This document shows, piece by piece, positions 16,213 through 25,397 of a DNA stretch of 64,000 nt; the stretch's first letter is position 1; each line of letters starts with the position of its first letter. A model generated the notes under the pieces. That model saw only the letters and a list, made by a program, of their open reading frames with translations, did no database searches and was not told the origin of the DNA. The position numbers and the translations under genes are program-made. Source of the stretch: Gottfriedia sp049568075 (GTDB lineage Bacteria; Bacillota; Bacilli; Bacillales; Bacillaceae_G). The stretch lies in NCBI GenBank assembly GCA_049568075.1, contig CP144911.1, one strand, 5' to 3'.

Positions 16213-17493
16213 TTATACAAGAACTGATTCCATATTTGAAATTAATTCGTTTGCAAATTCAGAACATTTCACTTCAGTAGCTCCATCCATTAGACGAGCA
16301 AAGTCATAAGTAACAACTTTTGAAGCGATTGTTTTTTCCATTGACTTAAGAATCATAGAAGCTGCTTCATTCCAACCCATATGCTCAAGCATTAATACTC
16401 CAGAAAGAATAACAGAAGATGGGTTTACTTTATCTAGTCCAGCGTATTTAGGTGCTGTACCATGAGTAGCTTCAAAAATAGCATGTCCAGTTTCGTAGTT
16501 GATATTTGCTCCAGGAGCGATACCAATTCCACCAACTTGAGCAGCAAGTGCATCAGAAATATAGTCACCATTTAAGTTCATTGTAGCCACTACATCGAAC
16601 TCACGTGGTCTTGTTAAAATTTGTTGTAAGAAGATATCAGCAATGCTGTCTTTTACTAGGATTTTACCAGCTTTTTCAGCTTCATCCATTGCTTTGTTAG
16701 CAGCATCTTTACCGCTTGTTTCTACAATGCGATCGTATTCTGCCCATGTAAATACTTTATCGCCGAATTCTTGCTCAGCAACTTCATAACCCCAGTTCTT
16801 AAATGCACCTTCAGTAAATTTCATGATATTACCTTTATGAACTAAAGTTAAAGATTTACGGTTTTCTTGAATTGCATAATTAATTGCTGCGCGTACAAGA
16901 CGTTTTGTACCTTCTTCAGAAATTGGTTTAATACCAATACCAGATGTTTCTGGGAAACGGATTTTATTAACACCCATCTCTTTTTGTAAGAATTCAATAA
17001 CTTTTTGAACTGCTTCAGAACCTTTTTCATATTCGATACCAGCATAGATATCTTCAGTGTTTTCACGGAAGATTACCATATCTGTATCTTCTGGACGTTT
17101 AACTGGTGAAGGTACACCTTCAAAGTAACGTACAGGACGTAAGCACACAAATAAATCTAATTCTTGACGTAAAGCAACGTTTAAAGAACGAATACCACCA
17201 CCAACTGGAGTTGTTAAAGGTCCTTTAATTGCGATCATGTATTCTTCAATTAAATTTAAAGTTTCTTGAGGTAACCATTCACCAGTTACATTAAATGCTT
17301 TTTCACCAGCAAGAACTTCTTTCCATTCAATTTTACGATTGCCATTATATGCTTTTTCAACAGCTGCATCTAAAACACGTGAAGATGCTGCCCAAATGTC
17401 TGGGCCTGTACCGTCGCCTTCAATAAAAGGAATAATTGGATTGTTTGGCACGTTTAATTGGCCGTCTACTAATGTAATTTTTTCAGCTTGCAT
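16213..17493 (-). CDS. icd: Isocitrate dehydrogenase (NADP)
   Basis: NADP-dependent isocitrate dehydrogenase, the oxidative decarboxylation step of the TCA cycle. It has 426 aa from ATG 17493, which follows AAGGGGGAG; a longer frame to 17529 lacks a ribosome site. Signature segments are FIEGDGTGPDIW near the N-terminus, TPVGGGIRSLNVALRQ containing the regulatory-site Ser, and the metal-site region NLNGDYISDALAAQVGGIG. It lies between citZ and mdh, and a perfect hairpin sits just upstream in the citZ-icd gap. Confidence 0.96.
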   Translation of the reverse strand: MQAEKITLVDGQLNVPNNPIIPFIEGDGTGPDIWAASSRVLDAAVEKAYNGNRKIEWKEVLAGEKAFNVTGEWLPQETLNLIEEYMIAIKGPLTTPVGGGIRSLNVALRQELDLFVCLRPVRYFEGVPSPVKRPEDTDMVIFRENTEDIYAGIEYEKGSEAVQKVIEFLQKEMGVNKIRFPETSGIGIKPISEEGTKRLVRAAINYAIQENRKSLTLVHKGNIMKFTEGAFKNWGYEVAEQEFGDKVFTWAEYDRIVETSGKDAANKAMDEAEKAGKILVKDSIADIFLQQILTRPREFDVVATMNLNGDYISDALAAQVGGIGIAPGANINYETGHAIFEATHGTAPKYAGLDKVNPSSVILSGVLMLEHMGWNEAASMILKSMEKTIASKVVTYDFARLMDGATEVKCSEFANELISNMESVLV

Positions 17494-17545
17494 TACATGC
17501 TCCCCCTTGTATAAATAAATTAAATTCATTAAAATACATGCTTTT

Positions 17546-17569
17546 GAGAGGAAGATTCCTCTTCCTCTC
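17546..17569 (-). other. perfect tetraloop hairpin between citZ and icd
   Basis: Minus strand GAGAGGAAGA-GGAA-TCTTCCTCTC: a 10-bp perfect stem closed by a GNRA-type GGAA loop. No T run follows, so it does not look like a terminator. It is a candidate mRNA processing or stability element in the citZ-icd-mdh transcript. Confidence 0.6.
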
Positions 17570-17627
17570 TTTACTATACCACTATTATTCGAATATTAAA
17601 TACTATTTTAAGTATTCAATTACTTCT

Positions 17628-18746
17628 TTATGCACGCTCTTCAATTGGAATGTAAGAGTTTTTCTCTGGTCCTGTATAATCTGCACGCGGACGAATAATA
17701 CGATTATTTTCATATTGTTCTAAAATGTGTGCAGTCCAGCCAGACATACGGCTAATAGCAAAGATTGGAGTGAATAAATCATGTTCAATTCCTAAGCTGT
17801 GATAAACAGATGCAGAGTAGAAATCAACATTTGGTGGAATATTCTTTTGAGTTGTAACAAGTTCTTCAATTTTTTCAGACATTGTGTACCATTTTAACTC
17901 TCCAGTAATTGCACCTAATTGACGAGACATTTCTTTTAAATGTTTCGCACGTGGGTCCCCACCACGGTATACGCGATGTCCGAATCCCATAATTTTAGCT
18001 TTAGTATCCATTTTCTCTTGAATGTAAGACTCAACATTTTCAATCTCACCGATTTCTGCTAACATTTTCATAACGCTTTCATTTGCGCCGCCGTGTAATG
18101 GACCTTTTAAAGCTCCAATCGCAGCTGTAATTCCTGAATAAATATCAGATAATGTAGCTACGCAAACGCGTGCAGTAAATGTCGAAGCATTTAATTCATG
18201 GTCAGCATGTAGTACTAAAGCCTTATTAATTGCTTCTTCAGCAATTGCATTAGGTTTATCACCAGTTAGCATGTATAAGAAATTAGCCGAAAATGATAAA
18301 TCTTTATTAGGAGCGACTGGTTCAAGCCCCTGACGAATTCGAGAAAACGCTGCCACAAATGTTGAAATTTTAGCTTGAAGTTGGATTGCTTTAAGATAAT
18401 TTGAATCTGAGTCCATTGCTTCAGCATTTTTATCATACAATGCAAGCATTGAAATAACTGTACGTAGTACAGTCATAGGATGTACATTTTTTAAATTAGT
18501 TGATTTTAAGTAAGTAATAACTTCTTCTGGTAATTCAGCATTATCTGCTAATTGGGAAGCAAGTTCTTTAAGTTGATCCTTATTTGGTAATTTGCGATGC
18601 CATAATAGATATACTACTTCTTCAAAACTTGCATATTCTGCTAATTCATCAATACCGATACCTACATACGTTAATGTATCATCAATAATAGAACTTATAG
18701 AAGTCGTAGCTGCTACAACACCCTCTAAACCACTTTTAACTGTCAT
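17628..18746 (-). CDS. citZ: Citrate synthase
   Basis: CitZ condenses acetyl-CoA with oxaloacetate. The 372-aa protein has the active-site His region LHADHELNASTFTAR, then GPLHGGANE and GFGHRVYRGGDPRA with the second catalytic His and substrate-binding Arg, and the Asp in NVDFYSASVYHSLG. The start follows GAGAGGGGAA. It is first in citZ-icd-mdh. In B. subtilis the promoter is controlled by CcpC and CcpA; I did not find a convincing site here. Confidence 0.96.
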   Translation of the reverse strand: MTVKSGLEGVVAATTSISSIIDDTLTYVGIGIDELAEYASFEEVVYLLWHRKLPNKDQLKELASQLADNAELPEEVITYLKSTNLKNVHPMTVLRTVISMLALYDKNAEAMDSDSNYLKAIQLQAKISTFVAAFSRIRQGLEPVAPNKDLSFSANFLYMLTGDKPNAIAEEAINKALVLHADHELNASTFTARVCVATLSDIYSGITAAIGALKGPLHGGANESVMKMLAEIGEIENVESYIQEKMDTKAKIMGFGHRVYRGGDPRAKHLKEMSRQLGAITGELKWYTMSEKIEELVTTQKNIPPNVDFYSASVYHSLGIEHDLFTPIFAISRMSGWTAHILEQYENNRIIRPRADYTGPEKNSYIPIEERA

Positions 18747-18921
18747 ATTCCCCTCTCTCCTTTACACAAAAATTTCCCTAGTATTTAATACATACATATA
18801 CTGGTATAACTCTTATAAATTACCGAGTATACATAGAAAGGAACCCTACTATCATTTATTATAAACAATAATCTGACTTTTGTGAATGAAAACAATTTAC
18901 TAAAATATAATTATTATGCAA

Positions 18922-19380
18922 TTACTTAATTAATTCTACAATCCAAATGAATAGATATGCGATTCCAGCTCCAATTAAAGGCCCTACTGCAACCCCTTTA
19001 AATACCGCGACAGACAGTACAGTACCTAGTACTAATGCTGCTGTTATTTGTGGACTAGTTGCTAATAATTGTACTCCACCTTTTGCCAAAAGAGCCACGG
19101 CGATACCAGAGAGTAGTGCGATCCAGGCAACAGGGGTTTTTAACGCATCAATCAAATTTTTAAAACCGATTTCACCGGTCGCGATTGGTACTAATACAGC
19201 AATCGTAATGATCGTTACGCCTAAATTAATACCTTTTGATTGCATATAAGGAAATACTCGAACTCCTAGGGGAGTATATTTTAATACTAACAATACTATA
19301 ATTGAAATAATTAAAGAGTTATTTTTAGCAATAGCACCAATTAATAATAAAACCAAAAGAAAAATTGTCGATTCACTCAT
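18922..19380 (-). CDS. ytwI: DUF441 membrane protein YtwI
   Basis: A 152-aa hydrophobic protein with about four membrane helices (near 5-33, 53-70, 80-100 and 112-149), matching the DUF441/UPF0756 family by its LIGAIAKNNSLI start and GVRVFPYMQSKGINLGV loop. Function unknown. It is divergent from ytvI. Its upstream neighbourhood (ytvI, fxsA) and downstream citZ match B. subtilis order, which supports the name. Confidence 0.88.
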   Translation of the reverse strand: MSESTIFLLVLLLIGAIAKNNSLIISIIVLLVLKYTPLGVRVFPYMQSKGINLGVTIITIAVLVPIATGEIGFKNLIDALKTPVAWIALLSGIAVALLAKGGVQLLATSPQITAALVLGTVLSVAVFKGVAVGPLIGAGIAYLFIWIVELIK

Positions 19381-19502
19381 TTGTTAGTATCCCCTTAATG
19401 TATAATTTATTAATAAATACTATCAAACTTTACTATTATAAAAAAATAATTCTTGATAAAATAAGACAAGAGGACTCATTCACTTTGGAAGGAGGTAAAA
19501 GT

Positions 19503-20615
19503 TTGAATAGAACTTTAGTTTTTCAGATCACTCGGTTTTTATTTGTAATCGCATGTACTATTTTAGGTCTTTACGTGGCACTATTCATCTCAAAACTTAC
19601 ATACCCTTTCATCATTGCTTTAATCATTGCATACCTTTTAAATCCACTAGTAAATTTATTAAACGAAAAAGCCAGAATACCAAGAGGAATAGCAGCTTTT
19701 TTATCTATTATTTTACTTTTAGCTGTTCTAGCAGGATTATTTACATTACTAATTACGGAAATCATATCAGGTTCAACCTATTTAATTCAGGTAGTTCCAG
19801 AAAGCTTTGAACGATTAATTTATTTCGTTGAAAATATTGTTACTGATAAGGTGATTCCTGTATATGACTTAATTATGAGTAAGTATAGTCAACTCGGTGC
19901 TGGTCAACAACAAACGATTCGCACAAATATACAGTCGATTGGCGATTCTGCAATTAATCTAGGAAAAGAAGCATTAAACGGAATTATTGTAGGAATTAAA
20001 TTAGTAATCGCTTTATTACCAAATACTGCTACCTTAATATTCGTTTCCTTATTAGCAACATTCTTTATTAGTAAAGATTGGTACAAAATAAAAAATTTAT
20101 TCGCAAAATATACTCCAGATCGAATTCAACATTACAGCAAAACAATTTTTATTGATTTACGAAAAGCTTTATTTGGTTTTATTAAAGCACATATCACTCT
20201 TATTTCTATGACGACAGTGCTAGTCTTAATCGGATTATTAATATTAAGAATTCCTTTTGCTATCACTATAGCTATTCTAATCGGTTTCATCGACTTACTT
20301 CCTTACTTAGGAACTGGCTTAATTTTCGTACCATGGATCTTATATACGTTTTTGTCTAACGATTATAAATTAACGATTGGTCTCGCAATTTTATATGGTG
20401 TTGTAATTGTCCAACGTCAACTTGCAGAGCCAAAAGTTCTATCTTCAAATATTGGATTACAACCACTTCCTACTTTAATCTCGTTATTTGTTGGTTTTAA
20501 ATTTTTTGGTTTACTAGGATTAATTGCCGGTCCAGTAACTTTAGTAATTTTATCAACCTTATATCGAGCAAGAGTCTTCCATGAACTTTGGTATTATATT
20601 AGAGGTTCGAATTAA
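19503..20615 (+). CDS. ytvI: AI-2E family transporter-like membrane protein YtvI
   Basis: A 370-aa polytopic membrane protein of the AI-2E/PerM family. Helices form an N-terminal pair, a central pair after a long extracytoplasmic region, and a C-terminal cluster, with the family segments IDLLPYLGTGLIFVPW and LAEPKVLSSNIGLQPLPTL. TTG 19503 is chosen because GGAAGGAGGT sits just upstream, which gives the family length; the upstream frame would cross that site. The B. subtilis counterpart has no firm function. TGATAAAAT near 19454-19462 may be its promoter. Confidence 0.88.
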   Translation: MNRTLVFQITRFLFVIACTILGLYVALFISKLTYPFIIALIIAYLLNPLVNLLNEKARIPRGIAAFLSIILLLAVLAGLFTLLITEIISGSTYLIQVVPESFERLIYFVENIVTDKVIPVYDLIMSKYSQLGAGQQQTIRTNIQSIGDSAINLGKEALNGIIVGIKLVIALLPNTATLIFVSLLATFFISKDWYKIKNLFAKYTPDRIQHYSKTIFIDLRKALFGFIKAHITLISMTTVLVLIGLLILRIPFAITIAILIGFIDLLPYLGTGLIFVPWILYTFLSNDYKLTIGLAILYGVVIVQRQLAEPKVLSSNIGLQPLPTLISLFVGFKFFGLLGLIAGPVTLVILSTLYRARVFHELWYYIRGSN

Positions 20616-20648
20616 ACTCAAAATCAAATTTTTATTTCTTTGCAAAAT

Positions 20649-20678
20649 AAAACGAGAAAGCTAACTGCTTTCTCGTTT
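20649..20678. terminator. ytvI terminator (first copy of a 30-bp repeat)
   Basis: Stem CGAGAAAG/CTTTCTCG with flanking AAAA/TTTT, downstream of ytvI. The same 30 bp recur exactly at 20839-20868. Confidence 0.8.
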
Positions 20679-20805
20679 CAGACTGTTGACAAACGCTCGC
20701 TTTCTTCGTTGCTTCGCCTGTCTGCGGTGCTCATTACCGTTTAGGGTAACTCAGCTCCTCACCAGGCTTCGCGCCTCGAAAGACAAGCGCTTGCAATCAG
20801 TCTGA
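20678..20805. repeat. 128-bp palindromic repeat element
   Basis: The ends are TCAGACTG and CAGTCTGA. The arms continue as imperfect inverted repeats (left TTGACAAACGCTCGC, right GACAAGCGCTTGCAA), and the middle folds as GGTGCTCATTACC against GGGTAACTCAG and CTCACC. It is more GC-rich than its surroundings and has no coding capacity, so it resembles a MITE or dispersed palindromic repeat. A 36-bp relative with the same ends lies at 34832-34867. Confidence 0.75.
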
Positions 20806-20838
20806 AAATCAAGTTTTTTAGTACTTTGTCTACATACT

Positions 20839-20868
20839 AAAACGAGAAAGCTAACTGCTTTCTCGTTT
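20839..20868. terminator. fxsA terminator (second copy of the 30-bp repeat)
   Basis: Exact copy of 20649-20678. It is followed by T or A runs on both strands, so it can terminate fxsA (minus) or read-through from ytvI. Confidence 0.8.
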
Positions 20869-20904
20869 TTTGTCTCTTATAAAAAATCTTGTGCACTTTT
20901 AATT

Positions 20905-21300
20905 TTATTTCTTTATAAATCCAGTCCAAACAACATTACCTTTTAGTCTTTTCATAACAAAATAAATAAGTTGTTGAACAAATTTGATTCTAATTGGTTT
21001 AATTAGCAACACGATTGCCAGTAAGTCGCTAATTGGTCCTGGAATAAAAAACAGGAGGCCAATTAGGAAAAATGATAATCCCTCTATCATGATTAAATCT
21101 GGCATTTTGCCTGCCCGAATCTGTTCTCCGGCTTGTTGTTTAACTGTAACCCAAACGGTTCTCATGATATATATACCGATCAAAAGCGTACCGATTAGCC
21201 AAAGGAATACTGATAAGGAACCAATTACTTTACCAAGTAATGTTAAACAGATTAAATCAATTAATGGGATTAACAATAGCCAACCAACAAGTTTTTTCAT
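20905..21300 (-). CDS. fxsA: FxsA family membrane protein
   Basis: A 131-aa membrane protein with three hydrophobic helices (about 5-25, 28-49 and 73-100) and the FxsA pattern GLLFFIPGPISDLLAIVLLI, ending in a basic tail. FxsA was named in E. coli, where it relieves F-plasmid exclusion of phage T7; its role in Bacillus is unknown. It lies between pyk and ytvI, its conserved position. Confidence 0.9.
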   Translation of the reverse strand: MKKLVGWLLLIPLIDLICLTLLGKVIGSLSVFLWLIGTLLIGIYIMRTVWVTVKQQAGEQIRAGKMPDLIMIEGLSFFLIGLLFFIPGPISDLLAIVLLIKPIRIKFVQQLIYFVMKRLKGNVVWTGFIKK

Positions 21301-21401
21301 GATAGTTTCACCTCTTGCTTCGAATTAAATGTATCTCTTAATAATCTTATTCATGTCAATAAATAAAGAGAAGGAAACTTTGTCCTTCTCTTTATTATAT
21401 C

Positions 21402-23156
21402 TTAAAATATGCTTTTATGTCCTGTACTAACTATTCCTCTTGAAGCATCTACTGTAACAGCTTGACCGTTTACTAAGATGTTTGTTGCATTTTCAACTCC
21501 AACAATTACTGGTATTCCTAAGCTAACACCTACTACTGCAGCATGGCTAGTTAATCCACCTTCTTCAGTAATAATAGCTGCTGCTCTTTCAATCGCTGGC
21601 ATCATGTCTCTATCAGTACTATTTGTTACAAGAATACTTCCTGGTGTAACTTTCGAAACAGCTTCTTCACCTGTTTTTGCGATGACAACTTTTCCTGCAG
21701 CAGTTTTGCGACCAATACCTTGACCTTGAGCGATCACGTCACCTACTACATGGATTTTCATCATATTTGTCATACCTGTTTCGCCAATTGGTAATCCAGC
21801 AGTAATGATGACAGTATCACCATTTGACACAAATTTAGCGTCTTGAGCTGCTTCCATAGCATGTTGTAACATTTCATCAGTTGAGTTTGCTCTTTCTCTA
21901 TATTCAGTTTGAACTCCCCAAACTAAAGTTAGGCGGCGACAAATACGAATATCAGATGTAATAGCTAAAATCGGAGCTTTTGGACGATATTTTGAAATCA
22001 TTTTCGCAGTATGTCCACTCTCAGTAGGAGCAATAATTGCAGCTACTTTTAAGTTTAAAGCCGTTGCTGCAACCGATTGACCAATTGCATCTGTAATTGT
22101 ACCTTTATTTTCTCTTTGACGCTTTTTAAATAATTCTTCGTATTGTAAGCTTTTTTCAATTCGTAAAGCAATTGAGTTCATCATTGAAACAGATTCGATT
22201 GGATATGACCCTGCAGCAGTTTCTCCTGATAACATAATTGCATCCGTTCCATCAAGAATCGCATTTGCAACGTCACTTGCCTCTGCTCGTGTAGGTCGAG
22301 GATTACGTTGCATAGAATCTAACATTTGAGTAGCAGTAATGACTGGCTTACCTAAGTTATTACATTTTTTAATTAATAGTTTTTGAACGATTGGTACCTC
22401 TTCAGGTGGAATTTCTACACCCATATCACCACGTGCAACCATTAAACCATCTGAAACCTCAAGAATTTCATCGATATTATCGATCCCTTCTTGGTTTTCT
22501 ATTTTCGGTATAATTTGAATATACTCAGCGCCATGTTTACCTAAAAGCTCACGAATTTCTAATACATCAGAAGCTTTACGAACGAAAGATGCAGCAATAA
22601 AATCAACATTTTGTTCAATACCAAATTCGATATCGCTTATATCTTTTTCTGTAATACCAGGTAGATTTACGCGTACATTTGGTACGTTTACACCTTTTTT
22701 ATTTTTAACTAAACCGCTGTTTAACACTTTAGTACGAATATCATTTCCTTCAATACCGATTACTTCTAATCCTATTAAACCATCGTCGATAAGAATTTTA
22801 GAACCAACATGTACATCGTCAATTAATCCTTCATAAGAAACTGCAAATTTTTCTGCTGTACCTACTACTGGTTCAGTAGTAATAATAACTTCATTTCCAG
22901 TTATTAATTCTGCTTGGCCACCTTCAAAATCTAAAGTACGAATTTCTGGACCTTTTGTATCTAAAAGAATTGCTACAGTTCTACCAGTTTTTTTTGAAGC
23001 CTCGCGGATACTTGTAATTCTTGCAGCATGCTCTTCATGAGAACCATGCGAGAAGTTTAAACGTGCTACGTTCATTCCTGCATTAATTAACTCTACTAAT
23101 TTTTCTATCGATTCACTAGCAGGACCGATCGTACAAACTATTTTTGTTTTACGCAT
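21402..23156 (-). CDS. pyk: Pyruvate kinase
   Basis: Pyruvate kinase transfers phosphate from PEP to ADP. The 584-aa enzyme starts MRKTKIVCTIGPAS, with the substrate and metal segment MVARGDMGVEIP and the catalytic motif ITATQMLDSM. Like other Bacillus enzymes it has an extra C-terminal PEP-utilizer-like domain of about 110 residues with GGLTSHAA (H538). The start follows GGAGGGT. It lies 79 bp downstream of pfkA, forming the usual pfkA-pyk pair. Confidence 0.96.
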   Translation of the reverse strand: MRKTKIVCTIGPASESIEKLVELINAGMNVARLNFSHGSHEEHAARITSIREASKKTGRTVAILLDTKGPEIRTLDFEGGQAELITGNEVIITTEPVVGTAEKFAVSYEGLIDDVHVGSKILIDDGLIGLEVIGIEGNDIRTKVLNSGLVKNKKGVNVPNVRVNLPGITEKDISDIEFGIEQNVDFIAASFVRKASDVLEIRELLGKHGAEYIQIIPKIENQEGIDNIDEILEVSDGLMVARGDMGVEIPPEEVPIVQKLLIKKCNNLGKPVITATQMLDSMQRNPRPTRAEASDVANAILDGTDAIMLSGETAAGSYPIESVSMMNSIALRIEKSLQYEELFKKRQRENKGTITDAIGQSVAATALNLKVAAIIAPTESGHTAKMISKYRPKAPILAITSDIRICRRLTLVWGVQTEYRERANSTDEMLQHAMEAAQDAKFVSNGDTVIITAGLPIGETGMTNMMKIHVVGDVIAQGQGIGRKTAAGKVVIAKTGEEAVSKVTPGSILVTNSTDRDMMPAIERAAAIITEEGGLTSHAAVVGVSLGIPVIVGVENATNILVNGQAVTVDASRGIVSTGHKSIF

Positions 23157-23235
23157 TTTTTACCCTCCAAATTTATATAAAACTCTATTCTATTACGAAA
23201 TTTATGAAATCGATTGCTCAATTAAATCTATCTAA

Positions 23236-24195
23236 TTAAATTGAAAGTTCTTGAGATAATTGATACATATCTTGATCAAGTTCATGCTTTTTAGATAGTG
23301 CTTCGATAATGTCATGGTCAACTAACTTATTATTTTGGATTCCAACACAACGTCCACCTTTGCCCTCCATAAGTAGTTCAACCGCTCTCGCTCCTAGACG
23401 ACTTGCTAAAACTCGATCAGCCGCACTTGGTGAACCACCACGTTGAACATGTCCTAAAACTGTTACACGCGTGTCAAAGTGAGTTCGTTCTTGTATTACT
23501 TTACCAATCTCAATTGCACTTCCGACGCCTTCTGCAACTACAATGATACTATGTTTTTTACCACGCTCACTACCACGGTTTAATTTACTAATAATATCAT
23601 CCATATCATAATCACATTCAGGTATTAATATCGTTTCTGCTCCATCAGCTAATCCTGCCCATAATGCAATGTCACCTGCATTACGACCCATAACTTCAAT
23701 TACATATGTACGCTCATGTGATGTCGCTGTATCACGAATTTTATCAATCGCATCAATAACAGTATTTAATGCTGTATCGAATCCAATTGTAAAATCTGTA
23801 CCTGGAATATCATTATCAATTGTACCTGGAACACCAACGCAAGGATAACCATGTTCAGTCAGCTTCTTTGCACCTTGATATGATCCATCTCCACCAATAA
23901 CAACTAATCCTTCAATTCCAAACTTTTTAAGCTGTTCGATCCCTTTCATTTGTCCTTCTAATGTTTTAAATTCTGGACAACGTGCACTAAGTAGTTTTGT
24001 TCCACCACGATGAATAATATCACCAACAGAACCTAACTCTAGCTTCTCAATATTTCCATTAATAAGGCCAGAATAACCTTGGTATACACCATAAACTTCT
24101 AGACCGTGGAAAATCGCTTTCCTTACAACTGCACGTACAGCAGCATTCATTCCTGGAGAGTCTCCACCACTAGTTAATACGCCAATTCTTTTCAT
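23236..24195 (-). CDS. pfkA: ATP-dependent 6-phosphofructokinase
   Basis: PfkA phosphorylates fructose 6-phosphate. The 319-aa enzyme has the ATP motif TSGGDSPGMNA near 8-18, GGDGSYQGA, and the catalytic segment GTIDNDIPGTDFTIG. These match bacterial allosteric PFK, and the length is standard. The start follows GAGGTG. It is cotranscribed with pyk downstream, and accDA lies upstream on the same strand. Confidence 0.97.
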   Translation of the reverse strand: MKRIGVLTSGGDSPGMNAAVRAVVRKAIFHGLEVYGVYQGYSGLINGNIEKLELGSVGDIIHRGGTKLLSARCPEFKTLEGQMKGIEQLKKFGIEGLVVIGGDGSYQGAKKLTEHGYPCVGVPGTIDNDIPGTDFTIGFDTALNTVIDAIDKIRDTATSHERTYVIEVMGRNAGDIALWAGLADGAETILIPECDYDMDDIISKLNRGSERGKKHSIIVVAEGVGSAIEIGKVIQERTHFDTRVTVLGHVQRGGSPSAADRVLASRLGARAVELLMEGKGGRCVGIQNNKLVDHDIIEALSKKHELDQDMYQLSQELSI

Positions 24196-24384
24196 TATGT
24201 AGTCACCTCATTGATTTTACCTTATGCATTTATTCATTTAAATAAAGTACCATGTAATACATTTTTAAACAATAGAAATAATGTGAACTTTTTCATAAAC
24301 TTTTTTTAATGAATGAAATACTTGTAAAAATTATGACGATAGTCTTTACGCATAATGTTATTTTTTACTAATTTCTAAAAAAAA

Positions 24385-24424
24385 TACAAAAAAGAGCATG
24401 CTAACATATTGTTTCACACACTCT
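24385..24424 (-). terminator. accA terminator
   Basis: Stem AGAGTGTG/CATGCTCT (24424-24417 with 24400-24393, two wobble pairs), then TTTTTT on the minus strand, just after the accA stop. Confidence 0.6.
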
Positions 24425-24434
24425 AGAAGTTAAA

Positions 24435-25397
24435 CTAAATATTATTGGTAAAAGAAATTTTTCCTAATTTTGCGTGTTTTTCATATCGTTGTTGAACTAG
24501 CTCTTCTTTATCCATAGTTAACAGTGACTTTAATGTTTCGTATAAGTACTTATCGATATATTTAGCCTGTTGTTCAACATCATTTTGTGCTCCACCTTTT
24601 ACTTCAGGAATAATTTGGTCAACTACACCTAATTCTAATAAGTCTGGAGCTGTAATTTTCATTGTTTCAGCTGCTCTACGTGCTTGTGAAGAATCTTTCC
24701 ATAATAATGCTGCTGCACCTTCTGGTGAAATAACTGAGTAAGTTGAGTTTTCTAACATCAGTAACTTATTACCAATTCCTAATGCTAACGCTCCACCACT
24801 ACCACCTTCGCCAATTACGATACAAATAGTAGGTACTTTTAAGCCTGCCATTTCAAAAATATTTCGGGCAATTGCTTCACTTTGTCCACGCTCTTCAGCT
24901 GCCTTACCAGGATATGCACCTTTTGTATCGATAAACGCGATAATTGGTCTGTTAAATTTCTCTGCTTGCTTCATTAAACGAAGTGCTTTTCGGTACCCTT
25001 CTGGATGTGGCATACCGAAATTACGTCTAATATTTTCTTTTGTATCTTTACCACGTTGATGTCCAACGATAGTAACAGGTAATCCACGGTAAGATGCGAT
25101 ACCTGAAACAATTGCAGCATCGTCTCCAAATAATCTATCACCATGACACTCAAAGAAATCTGTAAATAATCTATTAACATAATCTAAAGTAGTTGGTCGT
25201 TCTGGATGTCTAGCAACTTGTACACGATCCCAAACTCCCATGTTACCGTATATTTCATTTTCTAAGGTTTTTAAACGTTCTTCTAAACGTCTGATTTCTT
25301 CAGAAAAATCAACATCATGTTGACTTGTATAAACCTTAAGTTCGTCTATTTTCGTCTTTAGTTCATGAATCGGTTTTTCGAATTCTAACATAACCAC
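24435..25397 (-). CDS. accA: Acetyl-CoA carboxylase carboxyltransferase subunit alpha
   Basis: AccA with AccD transfers the carboxyl group from biotin to acetyl-CoA, the first committed step of fatty-acid synthesis. The 320-aa protein has the crotonase-type oxyanion region GEGGSGGALALG and GAYPGKAAEERGQSEAIA. The GTG start shares a base with the accD stop, implying coupled translation; an ATG two codons later is the alternative. Its pairing with accD and a possible FapR site upstream of accD suggest lipid-linked control. Confidence 0.95.
   Translation of the reverse strand: MVMLEFEKPIHELKTKIDELKVYTSQHDVDFSEEIRRLEERLKTLENEIYGNMGVWDRVQVARHPERPTTLDYVNRLFTDFFECHGDRLFGDDAAIVSGIASYRGLPVTIVGHQRGKDTKENIRRNFGMPHPEGYRKALRLMKQAEKFNRPIIAFIDTKGAYPGKAAEERGQSEAIARNIFEMAGLKVPTICIVIGEGGSGGALALGIGNKLLMLENSTYSVISPEGAAALLWKDSSQARRAAETMKITAPDLLELGVVDQIIPEVKGGAQNDVEQQAKYIDKYLYETLKSLLTMDKEELVQQRYEKHAKLGKISFTNNI

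Noticed and set aside
17546..17569. Terminator between citZ and icd
   Set aside because: The stem is perfect but no T run follows on the minus strand.
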